Below are positions 7,280-17,846 of a stretch of 64,000 nt of DNA, piece after piece. The stretch covers positions 35,610-99,609 of the forward strand of contig JAIBAH010000005.1 of the NCBI GenBank assembly GCA_019695295.1, written 5' to 3'. The position numbers and the translations under genes are program-made. Under the pieces are notes generated by a model. That model ran no database searches. It was not told the origin of the DNA and worked only from the letters and a program-made list of their open reading frames with translations. The stretch is from Bacteroidia bacterium. Lineage in GTDB: Bacteria; Bacteroidota; Bacteroidia; J057. How positions within the stretch are numbered: position 1 is the first letter of the stretch; every line of letters begins with the position of its first letter.

Positions 7280-10200
7280 TTATTCTGTTTTAATAAATTT
7301 CTGATTTGTTCTTTTACCGTCTTGTGAGATTACCGTAAGGACGTAAGTCCCGGAGGGTAATGATGCAATATCAATGGATAGTTTCCGGTTATATAAATCT
7401 GAGGGGGTTACCGGAAAACTTCTTCCCATATTATCTGAAATGAATAATGTAAGGTCATTTACGGAGACGTTATTATTTTCGAGTTCCAGATTCAGTTGCG
7501 TGCTTGCCGGATTTGGATACAGATAATAGCCGATGTTTAGATTGTCAGGTGCGATTTTCACTTCAATGAAGGGGGTGAAAAATTCTGCTCCGTCGGTATC
7601 AATCTCCCGGATTCTGTAATAAATCGTTTGCTCTCCGGTTACAGGTCTCAGATTATCATCCTGATACTGGTAACGGGTTTCGCCTTCATTGCCCAAAGCG
7701 TTAACCTGCGCAATTCTTTGAAAACCGGTTTCGTCAGGATAACGTCTCTGAATTTCATAAGAAGCAGTTTTTTGCTCATTTTGAGTAACCCAGTCCAGCT
7801 CCACAAAATAGGACTCTTCTTTACGCAGAGAAGCAGTCAGCGCAAGTTCATCTGCCGGAAGAATACAGTTTTCTACATTGATTTCGACATTATCAGTACC
7901 GGAACACACTCCATTTGAAACTGTTACGGTATAAACAATACTGCCATTCGGAGTAGAGACGGGATTGGCAATTGTCGGGTCGTTCAAATCAGTAGCCGGG
8001 CTCCACGCATAAGTTAAAGCAGAACTGAGCGTACAGCATGTAAATCTTATATTCGGGCGGATATTGGTTGCAGTTCCGGTGCTCATAGTACATCCCGTAA
8101 CGCCGTCATTTGCAGCGTAATAGGTTGAGAGAAAAGTCGTATTGGAAGCATACAGAAAATCGTCGTCAGAATAAGCTGTATTATTATAGCAAATCTGAAC
8201 AATCAGATTACTTGTACCATCCCATCCGTATCCGGTTGAGAAGGGGAAAGTTTTCCACCCTGTTGTGCCGCCCATAGTATAGTTACCGGAATACACCGTA
8301 GTCAAACCGGATTGAAAACCGCTCAAAGAAGTGAGGTTTGTACATCCTATACTGATAGTAAGCCCGGAATAAGGAATTGTACTATTGGCAGCCTGCACCA
8401 GTAAAGCGATAGCGGTAAGTTTACCTCCGGTTAACCCCAAAGCGGTCAACTCCCCTGCCCTGAACAACATCTGAGTTCTTCCATCCTCATATAATCCTGA
8501 AAACGGATATCCTGCCGAGGAGGTAGCACTGCCTAATGTATAATCTACGGCGGAAGACCCACAGGCGGTAGAATTGGCGCCACAGGCCGGAGGGGTAGTT
8601 ACAGGAGTGATAAAAGTACTTACATTCAGGTTGATGGTCATTCCTGATCCGTTACAAGCACCGGTAGAATCCGGGGATGCATTCACAAGATTGGAGGTTC
8701 TTAGTTCCACAGTATCTCTCAGCAGGCACCCTCCACCGGCTACTTCAACGAAATACATTCTGTTGGAAGCACCTGCGGTTGCAACCGGGTTAGGGATATT
8801 CGATGCACTCAGCCCTAACGCCGGTGTCCAGGTATAAGTGACCGGAGGTAAATTAGTACAATGATTGATTCGGATATTGGCTCTCGAAGCAGAGGCAGTT
8901 CCTGAAGTAAGGCTACACCCTACAACATTATCCTGATACCTGAAATAGGCCCGGTTGGAAGGAGTTGTGGTATAAGCCACAAAGTCATAATTGGAATAGG
9001 TAGAATTATCGTAGCAAATTTCCACTACAAGACTGCTCGTACCGTCCCACTGATAGGGAGTGGGCAGGGTAAAAGTATTCCAGCCAACCACAGTACTCAT
9101 GGAGGGAACAGAATAGACAGAAGTCATCCCTGCTACATAGCCTGTTAAAGCAGTAGCAGCTGTACACCCTAATTTTATCGTAAAACCACTGTAAGGAAGC
9201 GTACTACCTTTAGTAATAACGTTAAATCCAATCTGATTAATATTGCCTGCGGTAATGCCTGCTGCGGCTAATTCGGCAGCCGTATATAACAGTTGTGTTC
9301 TGCCGTCGTGCCAGTACCCCGAAAAAGGATAAGCTACGGTCGAAGCACCTGTGCCGATTGTATAATTTGAAGCAGCCCCTGCACAGGTGGTACTACTTAA
9401 TCCACAACCCGTACCGGAAGCAGCAAAAGGCATTACGGCATTGGCAGCAAGCTGTACTGTCTGACCCGGGCAAATATTGGATAATGGAGGAGTGGCATTG
9501 ATTGTTCCTCCCGGATAAACGGTAAAATCATCCGTTGAATTACATCCTCCGTAGGAGTAGTTGACGGAATAAGTTTGTGGCAGACTTACAGGAGTTGCAG
9601 TAGGAGAAGCGATATTCGTCGCACTCAATCCCTGACCACTCCAGGTATAGGTTCCTGATGCATTTCCGAATATGCTGGCATTCAGCTGAAGTTGTTCTCC
9701 TGCGCAAACAGAGTCTCTGGGGGCGGTAATCTTCACTCCGGTTATGTAGATGACAATATTTGCAGTGGCAACACTGGGAATAGGGCAAAAATGGTCGCTT
9801 GCCAGTATATAAAACGAGTTATATCCTACGGAAGAAGCAGGGGGCGTCCAGGTAAAGGACAAGGTTTTGGGATTTGTCCCTGAATAGGTTATTGCTGCCC
9901 CTCCGTCAAGTATTACGGAAGCATTATCTGAGACTACGGGCACCCCTCCTGTAATGTCATTAACCTGAATATCAAAACTGATTGGCACCCCTGAGCATGC
10001 CGTCATAACATAAGATTGCCCCGGATTCATGGTGGCTCCTGTCAAGTTGTTGATTGGGCCAATAGCTACTCCCCCGTTTAAACCATTAATCACAATAATC
10101 TGAATGTCCCGTAAAACAGAACCAATCAGTACCCCATTTCTGAATTCCTCAACCAAAACTGCAGTTACACTATTTTGAACCAAAATGGGCGTAAACTGAA

Positions 10201-10948
10201 TTTGGCCGGTGGCACTGTTAATACTATAAGTTCCGGAAGCGGTCGTAACTGGATAAGTATAGCTCCAGGGAGCATTGTATGTCACAGGGGTACCCACGTT
10301 CTGCCTTGGAGTGACTATAGAATAAACGAGTACATCCCCGTCAGATTCATTGGTTGCGTGAGAATAATTCTGGGGCTGACCTACACCAAAGAAAGGAATC
10401 GGTTTTGTATAAAAATCGGGGGAATTATTTCCGGGAGCCAGAACGCTGTTCAGTTTTGCTTCAAAATAAAAAGACTGAGCAGCCGGACCTGTTGTAATTC
10501 CGTAATTACGGCAGCAATTTGTATAACTGAAAGTCCAGTCGGTACAGGCAGTTGGTAATGTATAAACTACTGAATATACATACTCCTGCACTCCGAGTAA
10601 AGTTCCTCCATTACAGGTACTGTTTCCAAGCTGAGCGGGACATAAGGAAGACAACTCTATCGGGTATCCGGGTTCGAGTAGTGCAACAGCAGAAGTAGAA
10701 ACAGAACAATTCGTAGAACTGATGGCAATTACCTCGGAAGGGTCCATCGCAACTCCGGAACAATCCCGGTAAAGTGTAAGTTTAATCCGGTATGAGTTCC
10801 CTCCAACACTTACGTAAGTAAGGTCTCCTCCCATAAGGTGAGAGGCCTTCATTGAATTGGAAAAAAAAGTAAATAAAACAAAAAGCAAGGCAACAGAGTA
10901 AAAGTTCTTCCTGTAGATTGTTGAAATATTCAAGTAATTATACCACAT
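7280..10948 (-). CDS. Large T9SS-secreted surface protein (ASHLMGGDLTY family), paralogue A
   Basis: A 1222-residue exported protein of unknown exact function. Its signal peptide (FYSVALLFVLFTFFSNSMKA) ends before SHLMGGDLTY, a start shared by many large Bacteroidota surface proteins. An N-terminal region of about 300 residues with paired cysteines is followed by Ig/PKD-like modules. Then come two internal copies of a domain of roughly 200 residues (near residues 510-710 and 785-985). Each copy holds YPFSG-x-x-x-DGRTQ, Y-S-G-x-T-I-x-x-GC and GWDGTSNL. A fibronectin-like module (YFVELDWVTQNE) and a T9SS type A sorting domain (YLYPNPASTQLNLEL to the end) close the protein. It is the downstream member of a tandem pair with the gene at 11399-15061. 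Confidence 0.88.
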   Translation of the reverse strand: MWYNYLNISTIYRKNFYSVALLFVLFTFFSNSMKASHLMGGDLTYVSVGGNSYRIKLTLYRDCSGVAMDPSEVIAISSTNCSVSTSAVALLEPGYPIELSSLCPAQLGNSTCNGGTLLGVQEYVYSVVYTLPTACTDWTFSYTNCCRNYGITTGPAAQSFYFEAKLNSVLAPGNNSPDFYTKPIPFFGVGQPQNYSHATNESDGDVLVYSIVTPRQNVGTPVTYNAPWSYTYPVTTASGTYSINSATGQIQFTPILVQNSVTAVLVEEFRNGVLIGSVLRDIQIIVINGLNGGVAIGPINNLTGATMNPGQSYVMTACSGVPISFDIQVNDITGGVPVVSDNASVILDGGAAITYSGTNPKTLSFTWTPPASSVGYNSFYILASDHFCPIPSVATANIVIYITGVKITAPRDSVCAGEQLQLNASIFGNASGTYTWSGQGLSATNIASPTATPVSLPQTYSVNYSYGGCNSTDDFTVYPGGTINATPPLSNICPGQTVQLAANAVMPFAASGTGCGLSSTTCAGAASNYTIGTGASTVAYPFSGYWHDGRTQLLYTAAELAAAGITAGNINQIGFNVITKGSTLPYSGFTIKLGCTAATALTGYVAGMTSVYSVPSMSTVVGWNTFTLPTPYQWDGTSSLVVEICYDNSTYSNYDFVAYTTTPSNRAYFRYQDNVVGCSLTSGTASASRANIRINHCTNLPPVTYTWTPALGLSASNIPNPVATAGASNRMYFVEVAGGGCLLRDTVELRTSNLVNASPDSTGACNGSGMTINLNVSTFITPVTTPPACGANSTACGSSAVDYTLGSATSSAGYPFSGLYEDGRTQMLFRAGELTALGLTGGKLTAIALLVQAANSTIPYSGLTISIGCTNLTSLSGFQSGLTTVYSGNYTMGGTTGWKTFPFSTGYGWDGTSNLIVQICYNNTAYSDDDFLYASNTTFLSTYYAANDGVTGCTMSTGTATNIRPNIRFTCCTLSSALTYAWSPATDLNDPTIANPVSTPNGSIVYTVTVSNGVCSGTDNVEINVENCILPADELALTASLRKEESYFVELDWVTQNEQKTASYEIQRRYPDETGFQRIAQVNALGNEGETRYQYQDDNLRPVTGEQTIYYRIREIDTDGAEFFTPFIEVKIAPDNLNIGYYLYPNPASTQLNLELENNNVSVNDLTLFISDNMGRSFPVTPSDLYNRKLSIDIASLPSGTYVLTVISQDGKRTNQKFIKTE

Positions 10949-11324
10949 AATTTAATAGTTAAAGATTCTGGCAATTTTTTATTCAGCTTAAATAGTATTT
11001 TATTTAGAAATATTATAAATTTAGTAATAAAAAACGATTTGTTTTCATATTTAAAAAAAAAGATTTTTTCTGAAAATTATTACATCACTCTTTAGTAAAT
11101 CAACTTTAGCTTCTGAATCATTGTACAAAAAAGAAACAATGATTTTCTCATTAAATGGACATATATTTATTGAAAAGCAAAGCATATCATTGTAAATTCT
11201 GATATTTATATATTTACAAAATACACTTATCGTTTTTTTTCTTACACACATATTTCTATGCAAAAAAAATGCCAATTAACTTTTTTTATACAAAGACGAA
11301 ACATCATCCAAAGGATTTTCGGGT
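10949..11324. other. AT-rich spacer between the tandem paralogues
   Basis: The stretch is very AT-rich. The only frame, about 74 codons on the minus strand near 11051-11275, has no recognisable features and is not called. It presumably holds the promoter of paralogue A, but I cannot place a confident TAnnTTTG box. Confidence 0.4.
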
Positions 11325-11369
11325 AAAAAAAAGAAAAAACGGTTCACCATTCTGAATGATGAACCGTTT
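11325..11369 (-). terminator. Terminator of paralogue B
   Basis: On the minus strand the arm at 11355-11369 pairs with 11337-11351 (AAACGGTTCA core, one mismatch in 15). A T-rich tract follows, the complement of AAAAAAAAGAAAAAA. Confidence 0.8.
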
Positions 11370-11398
11370 ATATTTTGATAAAAATTATTGCTGAAAAA

Positions 11399-14300
11399 CT
11401 ACTCTGATTTTACGAATTTCTTAAATGAGCGTTTACCATCAGGAGTAAGAATCGACATTACATAAGCGCCGTAGGGTAACCCGGAAATATCAAAAATCAT
11501 TTTTCGGTTATTGACAGATACAGGAGCGAAAGGCATCACTCTGCCTAGATTATCCGTTACAGAAACCTGAACCTCCGATACATCCACATTATTATTATCC
11601 ATTTCCAGATTCAGCGTTTTGGAAGCAGGATTAGGATATAAGCTAAACTGCATAGTAGCGTCAGGGGATATTTTCACTTCGATTACAGGAGTATAAAACT
11701 CTCTGCCGTCAGTATCTAACTCTCTCAGACGATAATAAATGGTTTGTTCACCGGAAACAGGCCTGAGATTATTATCATGATATTTGTAGTAAGTTGTATT
11801 ACTGGTATTTCCCATTGCATTTACTGAACCTATTTTTTCAAAAGAAACTTCATCAGGATATCTTCTTTGCAATTCAAAGACATCCGTGTTGGACTCATTT
11901 TGCGTATTCCAGTTCAGTTGTACATAATAATCGTCTTCTTTGTGGAGAGAAGCGGTAAATTCAAGCTCTTCTACAGGTAAAATACAATTATCTACCGTAA
12001 TCTCAACATTATCCGTCGCACTACAAACGCCGTTTGAAACAGTTACAGAATAGGTAGTACTTGAAGCGGGAGTAGCAACCGGAGACTGAGCAGAAGCATC
12101 ATTTAAACCAGAAGGGGGACTCCACGTAAAGGTCAGCGGAGCAGAAAGAGAGCAATTTGAGAACTGTACAATAGGTCTGTTATTACTTGCCGTTCCGGTC
12201 GCTATAGTACAGCCCGTCACACCATCAGTATAAGAATAATAAACGGACTGAAAAGGAGTTGTAGTAGAATATACGAAGTCATAATCTGAATAACTGGTAT
12301 TATTGAAACAGATTTGTACGACAATATTATTGGTACCGTCCCACCCGTATCCGTTGGTAAAGGCGAAGTTTTTCCATCCTGTAGTCCCTCCTACTGAATA
12401 ATTACCTGAATAGACACTTGTGAGACCGCTCAGGTAAGAAGAGAGGGAAGTAGCATTGGTACAACCAATACTAATCGTAAATCCGGTATAAGCCTGTGTA
12501 CTATTGGCTGACTGGACATTGAGAGCCATAGAGGTAATTTTACCGGGTACAAGTCCAGCACTTAACAACTCGGATGCCCCAAATAACATCTGCATTCTGC
12601 CATCTTCCCAATATCCGGAGAAGGGATAATCCGCAGTCTGTGAGGCTGCCCCGACTGAGTAACTGCTCAGCAACCCACCACAAGGGCTGTTGGTTGTGCC
12701 GCATACAGGAGTAGAAGCAATCGGGGTCAGGGAAGTAGCGGCATTGAGGTTTACCGTAAATCCATAGCCTCCGCAGTATCCGCTTGAATCCGGAGTAGCA
12801 TCTACAATATTGGAAGAGATTAGCACAATAGTATCTCTTAATGTACATCCACCACCAGTTACCTGCACATAATAAGTAGTATTGGATGCACCTGCAGTAG
12901 CCACAGGGTTAGCAATATTGGTTGCACTCAGGCCGGATGCCGGAGTCCATGTATAATTTATCGGCGGCTGAATCGGACAGTGCGTAAAACGCATATTCGG
13001 ACGGGAAGTTGTTGCTGTTCCGGTTGTAAAATTACAGCCAACCGCATTATCCTGATAACGATAATACACGGTATTGGTACTTGTGGTTGTATAGGCGACA
13101 TAGTCATACTGGCTATATGATGTATTATTGAAACAAATTTCTACTACAATATTACTTGTCCCGTCCCACTGATAGGGAGTAGAGAAAGTATAGGTATTCC
13201 ATCCGTTAGTGGTAGAAACAGCTCCCGGAGCATATACCGTTGTAAGCCCTGCGGTGTATCCCGTTAAAGCAGAAGCATTGGTACATCCCATTTTTACTGT
13301 CAGTCCATTATAAGGAATTGTACTGCCTTTGGTCGCTACATTCAGTGCAATTGCGCTGATATTCCCCGCCGTTAACCCTGAAGCGGATAACTCAGCGGCC
13401 ATGTAGAGCATTTGAGTTCTGCCGTCATGCCAGTATCCTGAATATGGGTATTGAATGGAAGCAGTTCCGCTTCCGATTGTATATACAGTAGGAGGTGTAG
13501 CACAGGCACTCGTGCCCAATCCACAGGTAGCACCGCTTATGGTATAAGGAAGGTATGCATTTGCATTAAACTGTACTGTCTGACCGGGACAAACGCTTGC
13601 CGTAGGAGGCACAGCATTGATAGCCCCTCCCTGATAAATCGAAAGATTATCGGATGAAGTACACCCCGCAAAACTATAGGTTACATTATATGACTGAGGC
13701 AGGGTAGGCGGTGTGGCTGTCGGATTCGGAATATTAGTGGAACTTAATCCCGGTCCCGTCCATGCGTATGTACCGGAAGCGTTTCCGTAAACATAAGCGT
13801 TCAACTGTACCTGCTGCCCCGAACATATCGAGTCACTGGATGCTACAAGCTCAACCCCGGCCACATATATCACAATATTTACGTTTGCAAGGCTCGGAAT
13901 CGGGCAAAAATTATCCGATACATTAATATAAAAAGCATTGTAACCAACAGAAGAAGCTGGTGGTGTCCAGTTAAAAGTAAGCGTTCTGGGATTAGTACCG
14001 CTCGAAAGCAGGGTAGCACCCGGCAGTGCAGAAGCAGCATTATTGGTGACGTTTGGACTTGCTCCGTTAGGGTCTGATGCCTGAATCTGGAAGGTCATCG
14101 GAACCCCTGCACACGCCGTAAATACATTGGTCTGACCTGGATTAGCAGTAGCCCCGTTAAGATTATACACAGGGCTAATATTTACTGCTCCATTCCCTCC
14201 ATTAATAATAATGAGCTGAATATCCCTTCGTACAGAACCGATTAACTGCCCGTTTCTGAACTCCTGAACCAATACAGCAGTTACGCTATTCTGTACCAGA

Positions 14301-15061
14301 GTTGGGGTAAAAGTCATCTGTCCGGTAGTACTGTTTATCGGGAAAGTACCCGTTGAAGTAGTAATCGGATAAGTAAAACTCCAGGGAGCATTATACGTTA
14401 CATTCGTTCCTGCACTTTGCTTGGGAATGGTAAGAGAATATAAAAGGTTGTCTCCGTCCAGCTCGGTAGTTGCATGAGAATAAGTCTGAGGCTGATTTAC
14501 CCCGAAGTAAGGTACCGGCTTTGTAAAAAAGTCCGGAGAATTATTGCAGGGAGCAAGAATATTATTCAGGGTGGCCTCAAAATAGAAAGACTGACCACCG
14601 GGGCCAGTAGTAATTGCATAGTTTCTGCAACAGTTCGAATAACTGAAGACCCAGTCAGAACAAGCCGATGGGAGGGTATATATTACTGAATACACATACT
14701 CCTGCACCCCCTGAAGCGTACCCCCGTTACAAGTACTGTTTCCCAACTGAGAGGAACACAAAGCGGTCACCTCAACCGGATAGCCAGGCTCAAGTGGTGC
14801 GCTTAAGTTGGTAGAGAAGGAACAGGAGGATGAGTTTACTGCTATTGTTTCAGTAGCATTCATATTAATCCCCGCACAATCCCTGTAGAGCGTAAGACGA
14901 ATACGGAAGGTATTACCTCCGATACATGAGTAGGTCAAATCTCCCCCCATAAGATGTGATGCCTTTACTTCACTTATACCCGATATCACACTAAAAATAA
15001 ACAGAAAAGGAACAAGAACACTTCCAAGAACAAAGTTTGATAACCTGAAATTAACCATCAT
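11399..15061 (-). CDS. Large T9SS-secreted surface protein (ASHLMGGDLTY family), paralogue B
   Basis: About 1220 residues with the architecture of paralogue A throughout: signal peptide ending before SHLMGGDLTY, cysteine-containing N-terminal domain, two copies of the YPxSG-YWxDGRxQ domain, a fibronectin-like segment (YYVQLNWNTQNE) and a T9SS sorting domain (FSLYPNPASKTLNLEM to the end). The MMVNFRLSNF start at 15061 is preferred because it puts the basic and hydrophobic segments in normal signal-peptide order. An ATG at 15112 would add 17 Lys/Ile-rich residues. The two proteins are clearly similar over their whole length, so the pair probably arose by tandem duplication. Function is unknown. 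Confidence 0.87.
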   Translation of the reverse strand: MMVNFRLSNFVLGSVLVPFLFIFSVISGISEVKASHLMGGDLTYSCIGGNTFRIRLTLYRDCAGINMNATETIAVNSSSCSFSTNLSAPLEPGYPVEVTALCSSQLGNSTCNGGTLQGVQEYVYSVIYTLPSACSDWVFSYSNCCRNYAITTGPGGQSFYFEATLNNILAPCNNSPDFFTKPVPYFGVNQPQTYSHATTELDGDNLLYSLTIPKQSAGTNVTYNAPWSFTYPITTSTGTFPINSTTGQMTFTPTLVQNSVTAVLVQEFRNGQLIGSVRRDIQLIIINGGNGAVNISPVYNLNGATANPGQTNVFTACAGVPMTFQIQASDPNGASPNVTNNAASALPGATLLSSGTNPRTLTFNWTPPASSVGYNAFYINVSDNFCPIPSLANVNIVIYVAGVELVASSDSICSGQQVQLNAYVYGNASGTYAWTGPGLSSTNIPNPTATPPTLPQSYNVTYSFAGCTSSDNLSIYQGGAINAVPPTASVCPGQTVQFNANAYLPYTISGATCGLGTSACATPPTVYTIGSGTASIQYPYSGYWHDGRTQMLYMAAELSASGLTAGNISAIALNVATKGSTIPYNGLTVKMGCTNASALTGYTAGLTTVYAPGAVSTTNGWNTYTFSTPYQWDGTSNIVVEICFNNTSYSQYDYVAYTTTSTNTVYYRYQDNAVGCNFTTGTATTSRPNMRFTHCPIQPPINYTWTPASGLSATNIANPVATAGASNTTYYVQVTGGGCTLRDTIVLISSNIVDATPDSSGYCGGYGFTVNLNAATSLTPIASTPVCGTTNSPCGGLLSSYSVGAASQTADYPFSGYWEDGRMQMLFGASELLSAGLVPGKITSMALNVQSANSTQAYTGFTISIGCTNATSLSSYLSGLTSVYSGNYSVGGTTGWKNFAFTNGYGWDGTNNIVVQICFNNTSYSDYDFVYSTTTPFQSVYYSYTDGVTGCTIATGTASNNRPIVQFSNCSLSAPLTFTWSPPSGLNDASAQSPVATPASSTTYSVTVSNGVCSATDNVEITVDNCILPVEELEFTASLHKEDDYYVQLNWNTQNESNTDVFELQRRYPDEVSFEKIGSVNAMGNTSNTTYYKYHDNNLRPVSGEQTIYYRLRELDTDGREFYTPVIEVKISPDATMQFSLYPNPASKTLNLEMDNNNVDVSEVQVSVTDNLGRVMPFAPVSVNNRKMIFDISGLPYGAYVMSILTPDGKRSFKKFVKSE

Positions 15062-15112
15062 AAAATTAGTAATTTTTTTTTCAATATTAACCTTAGCAAT
15101 TTTGAGAAACAT

Positions 15113-16184
15113 TTTATTATTTTACAAAACTATGAATTATCTGAATCAATAACAATTTTTTTTTGATATTTTTATGACATAATTTTGATATTTTCAGCCA
15201 TATAATGTAAGAAATATTAACTTTTAACAATAAATAATGTCTGATATATAAAATAGTTTAAAGAACCTTATTTTAAACACAACCTATTATTTAACAATTA
15301 ATTAAGTATATACTACTTTAAAACAGCAAATAAATATATATTTTTCATGAATTATTATTAATTTAATTAATACAATATATGTAATACTAATCAGTATTGC
15401 ATGTATATTTTAAACTGTTTTAATTATACAATTTATTTATATTTGAATTAACAATAATAAACGGAACAGAAACATCAAACATTTTCATTAGAATCACTAT
15501 TTTTAAAAGGTGTCTCAATTCTACTTAATACAAATTTTTAACCTGAAGAATAGAATTATATGCGTAACAGAACAAATTCCGTACCAAATTCAGATACCAA
15601 ACATTATACTGAATCAAATAATTATTTTTTTTATTTTTTGACATCATTAAATATTTAGAATATGACATGTAATAATTTCCCTTTATTGGAAGTAATCCCC
15701 TGCATTGTAAAAAAATAATTCGGTTAAGTACGCCCAAAACTTGCTTTACTGCCCATAATTCAGGGATATTTTTAGTAATAAGTCATTATTCTATCTTTAT
15801 CAATCCTCCCCTGTGAAAAAACAATTCTGTTTATCAGAAATAAAATTATAATTCTGAAGAGGAGTATCTTAAAAAAGTCGCAAAAGCCATAAAAATCTTT
15901 ACTTTATATATAAAATAAAATTCCGGCCTGAATATATATCCTTAATTTTAAAACAATAATTTTTCACCCTGATCTTTATTTTTTTTGTATTCAAAAGACT
16001 ACATTCCCTGTTTTTATCTCCAAAACCTACTCTGATAAGACCGGCTTTACTTCTCAATCAGACTTTTTGGTTCTATACAAAATACAATTCACTAATTTTA
16101 GGTATATAAAATTTCATACGAAAAACAGATTTGTGCGTATAGATTAGAAAAACAGTTCATTCATTTATTTTTAAAATCAATTCT
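15113..16184. other. 1.07-kb AT-rich gene-poor region
   Basis: No convincing gene is present. A frame of 70 codons on the minus strand at 15525-15737 has unremarkable composition and no signal. The DNA is dominated by A/T runs. It separates the minus-strand surface-protein pair from a plus-strand cluster and may hold promoters for both sides. Confidence 0.5.
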
Positions 16185-17333
16185 ATGAAGTCTCTCTCGT
16201 TTTTAAAATCCTATTCCTTGCTGTTCATCGCTCTTTTATTAAGCAGTACTTTCCTGAAAGCGCAGGTAGATTGCAGTACGCCCAACGGTATCCTTGCTTT
16301 AATGATGGCAGGAGCTATTACCGGAACCCCTCAGGATGTAGATAATACTGGTAGCTCCACCTTAACCTGTACTGCAAGTTCCAAACTTTTTGCTGCTGCA
16401 CAAACCACCCGGAATACCGGATGCGAAAGCAGAATTAAAATGCATATCTATTACTCTACCGTTCAGAATGCATTATCTAATCTGCCGAACCTTTCCACCG
16501 TTTCCAACTGGGCTATGCCGGCAAATGTAAAAAAGGTAAGTGCTACCTTTGTATTCAACAGTAATAATATCAATGTTTATTCCTGTTCCGGCACTATACC
16601 CAGAACCGGGCTTACTCAGGGACAAACGGTTTATTACCGCTGGGCAAAGGAAATCGCCAAAGACAATGATGTTGACCCCTGGGTATGGAGTTCTACGCTT
16701 ACTTTTGTCGTAACTCCTGCTGTTGCACCTCCCCCTCCCCCGCCTGCCCTGCCCGACTTGCGTGCTTCCGGTATGAATCAGCTTTTATACTGTAAAGATG
16801 GAGGCAATGTAGGGGACGGAACCTTTACTTATCATGCACTCAGTCAGAATTTTTGCAGTAGTTTGCCACAGGCCGGTTTTACCGCATCCGGTGCTTTACC
16901 GGCTACCTTTGGGAGTGCCTCCGGAACGCCCATCATGAAACTGGATTTTCCTTTACCCAATATTGCTTTTGGAATTAAAAACTTCGGGACTGCCAACGCA
17001 GGTGCATCACAGGTACAGATATTCAAGGGCTCTTCCAATACTCCGGTATCTACTCAGGCAGTGGGTGCACTGGCGGCAGGTGCTTCTACCACCGTTACTT
17101 TAACCGGACGGGGAGTCGCTACTGTTTACCGCTTTCCGGGATTTGATGGAACTGACAGCAGATTCTGCTATGTAAAAGAAGAACTGAATCACACCTTTCC
17201 GGCTACCCTCGAAACCGGAGGCTATAAGGTCAAAGTGGACTCCGGCAATGCCGTCACTGAAGGAACTACGGGTGAATCCAACAATCAACGTACTTATAAT
17301 TGCGGAACCAGCGTAATTATCATCGGAAACTAA
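16185..17333 (+). CDS. Exported protein with CARDB-like domain
   Basis: A 382-residue protein with a signal peptide (MKSLSFLKSYSLLFIALLLSSTFLKAQ). The N-terminal half is an uncharacterised Cys-containing region. A Pro-rich linker (VAPPPPPPALPDL) near residue 190 leads to a second half resembling CARDB/adhesion modules (PNIAFGIKNFGTANAGASQV; TVTLTGRG; YKVKVDSGNAVTEG). Unlike its large neighbours it has no YPNP-type T9SS sorting domain, so how it would be held at the surface is unclear. It is a single-gene unit closed by a strong terminator. The CARDB call rests on pattern only. Confidence 0.75.
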   Translation: MKSLSFLKSYSLLFIALLLSSTFLKAQVDCSTPNGILALMMAGAITGTPQDVDNTGSSTLTCTASSKLFAAAQTTRNTGCESRIKMHIYYSTVQNALSNLPNLSTVSNWAMPANVKKVSATFVFNSNNINVYSCSGTIPRTGLTQGQTVYYRWAKEIAKDNDVDPWVWSSTLTFVVTPAVAPPPPPPALPDLRASGMNQLLYCKDGGNVGDGTFTYHALSQNFCSSLPQAGFTASGALPATFGSASGTPIMKLDFPLPNIAFGIKNFGTANAGASQVQIFKGSSNTPVSTQAVGALAAGASTTVTLTGRGVATVYRFPGFDGTDSRFCYVKEELNHTFPATLETGGYKVKVDSGNAVTEGTTGESNNQRTYNCGTSVIIIGN

Positions 17334-17350
17334 AAATCGTTTTTTTTCTC

Positions 17351-17390
17351 ACCCTCCGTAAATTTACCGAAAGTTTACGGAGGGTTTTTT
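17351..17390 (+). terminator. Rho-independent terminator
   Basis: ACCCTCCGTAAA (17351-17362) pairs perfectly with TTTACGGAGGGT (17374-17385), followed by a T run, just after the CARDB-like gene. Confidence 0.9.
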
Positions 17391-17510
17391 AATTAACACC
17401 TGTCTTTATTATTTTTTTAATATATTTTTATTAAAATTGTATAAAAAAGGGAAACAAACCCTATAAAATTAATCCCGTAAAACATTATTTATCAAACTAA
17501 TAATTAAAAA

Positions 17511-17843
17511 ATGAAGACGTATTACAATCCTGAGGATTTAAAAAAATTTAGTAAAATCGGTAATTTCCAGAAAAAACTGGCAGATAAATTTTTTGATTAT
17601 TACGGGGAGGTTTTTGCGGAAGGCGAACTGAGCGCAAGAGAAAAATCCCTGATTGCACTTGCGGTTGCACATGCAATTCAGTGTCCTTACTGTATCGATG
17701 CCTATACGTCTGATTCTCTGGAAAAAGGCTGGACCGAAGGACAAATGATGGAGGCAGTCCATGTAGCGGGCGCAATCAGAGGCGGGGCTTCTCTTGTACA
17801 CGGAGTACAAATGATGAATAAAGTAAATGATCTTACGATGTAA
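17511..17843 (+). CDS. AhpD-like carboxymuconolactone decarboxylase family protein, ArsS-associated
   Basis: A 110-residue all-helical protein of the CMD/AhpD family. The redox CxxC pair is Cys58 and Cys61 (IQCPYCIDAYTSDSLEKG), followed by the conserved His-containing helix segment (EAVHVAGAIRGGASLVHG). The family has alkylhydroperoxidase-like activity. The form encoded directly before ArsS is known as the arsenosugar-biosynthesis-associated peroxidase-like protein. Only 3 nt separate its stop from the next ATG, so co-translation with the radical SAM gene is likely. Role by context: redox partner in arsenosugar-type metabolism. Confidence 0.85.
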   Translation: MKTYYNPEDLKKFSKIGNFQKKLADKFFDYYGEVFAEGELSAREKSLIALAVAHAIQCPYCIDAYTSDSLEKGWTEGQMMEAVHVAGAIRGGASLVHGVQMMNKVNDLTM

Positions 17844-17846
17844 TTC

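Noticed and set aside
11051..11275. Minus-strand frame of 74 codons between the paralogues
   Set aside because: AT-rich translation with no recognisable features, and it fills the likely promoter region of paralogue A.
15525..15737. Minus-strand frame of 70 codons in the AT-rich gap
   Set aside because: No signal peptide, domain or start context; composition reflects the AT-rich DNA.
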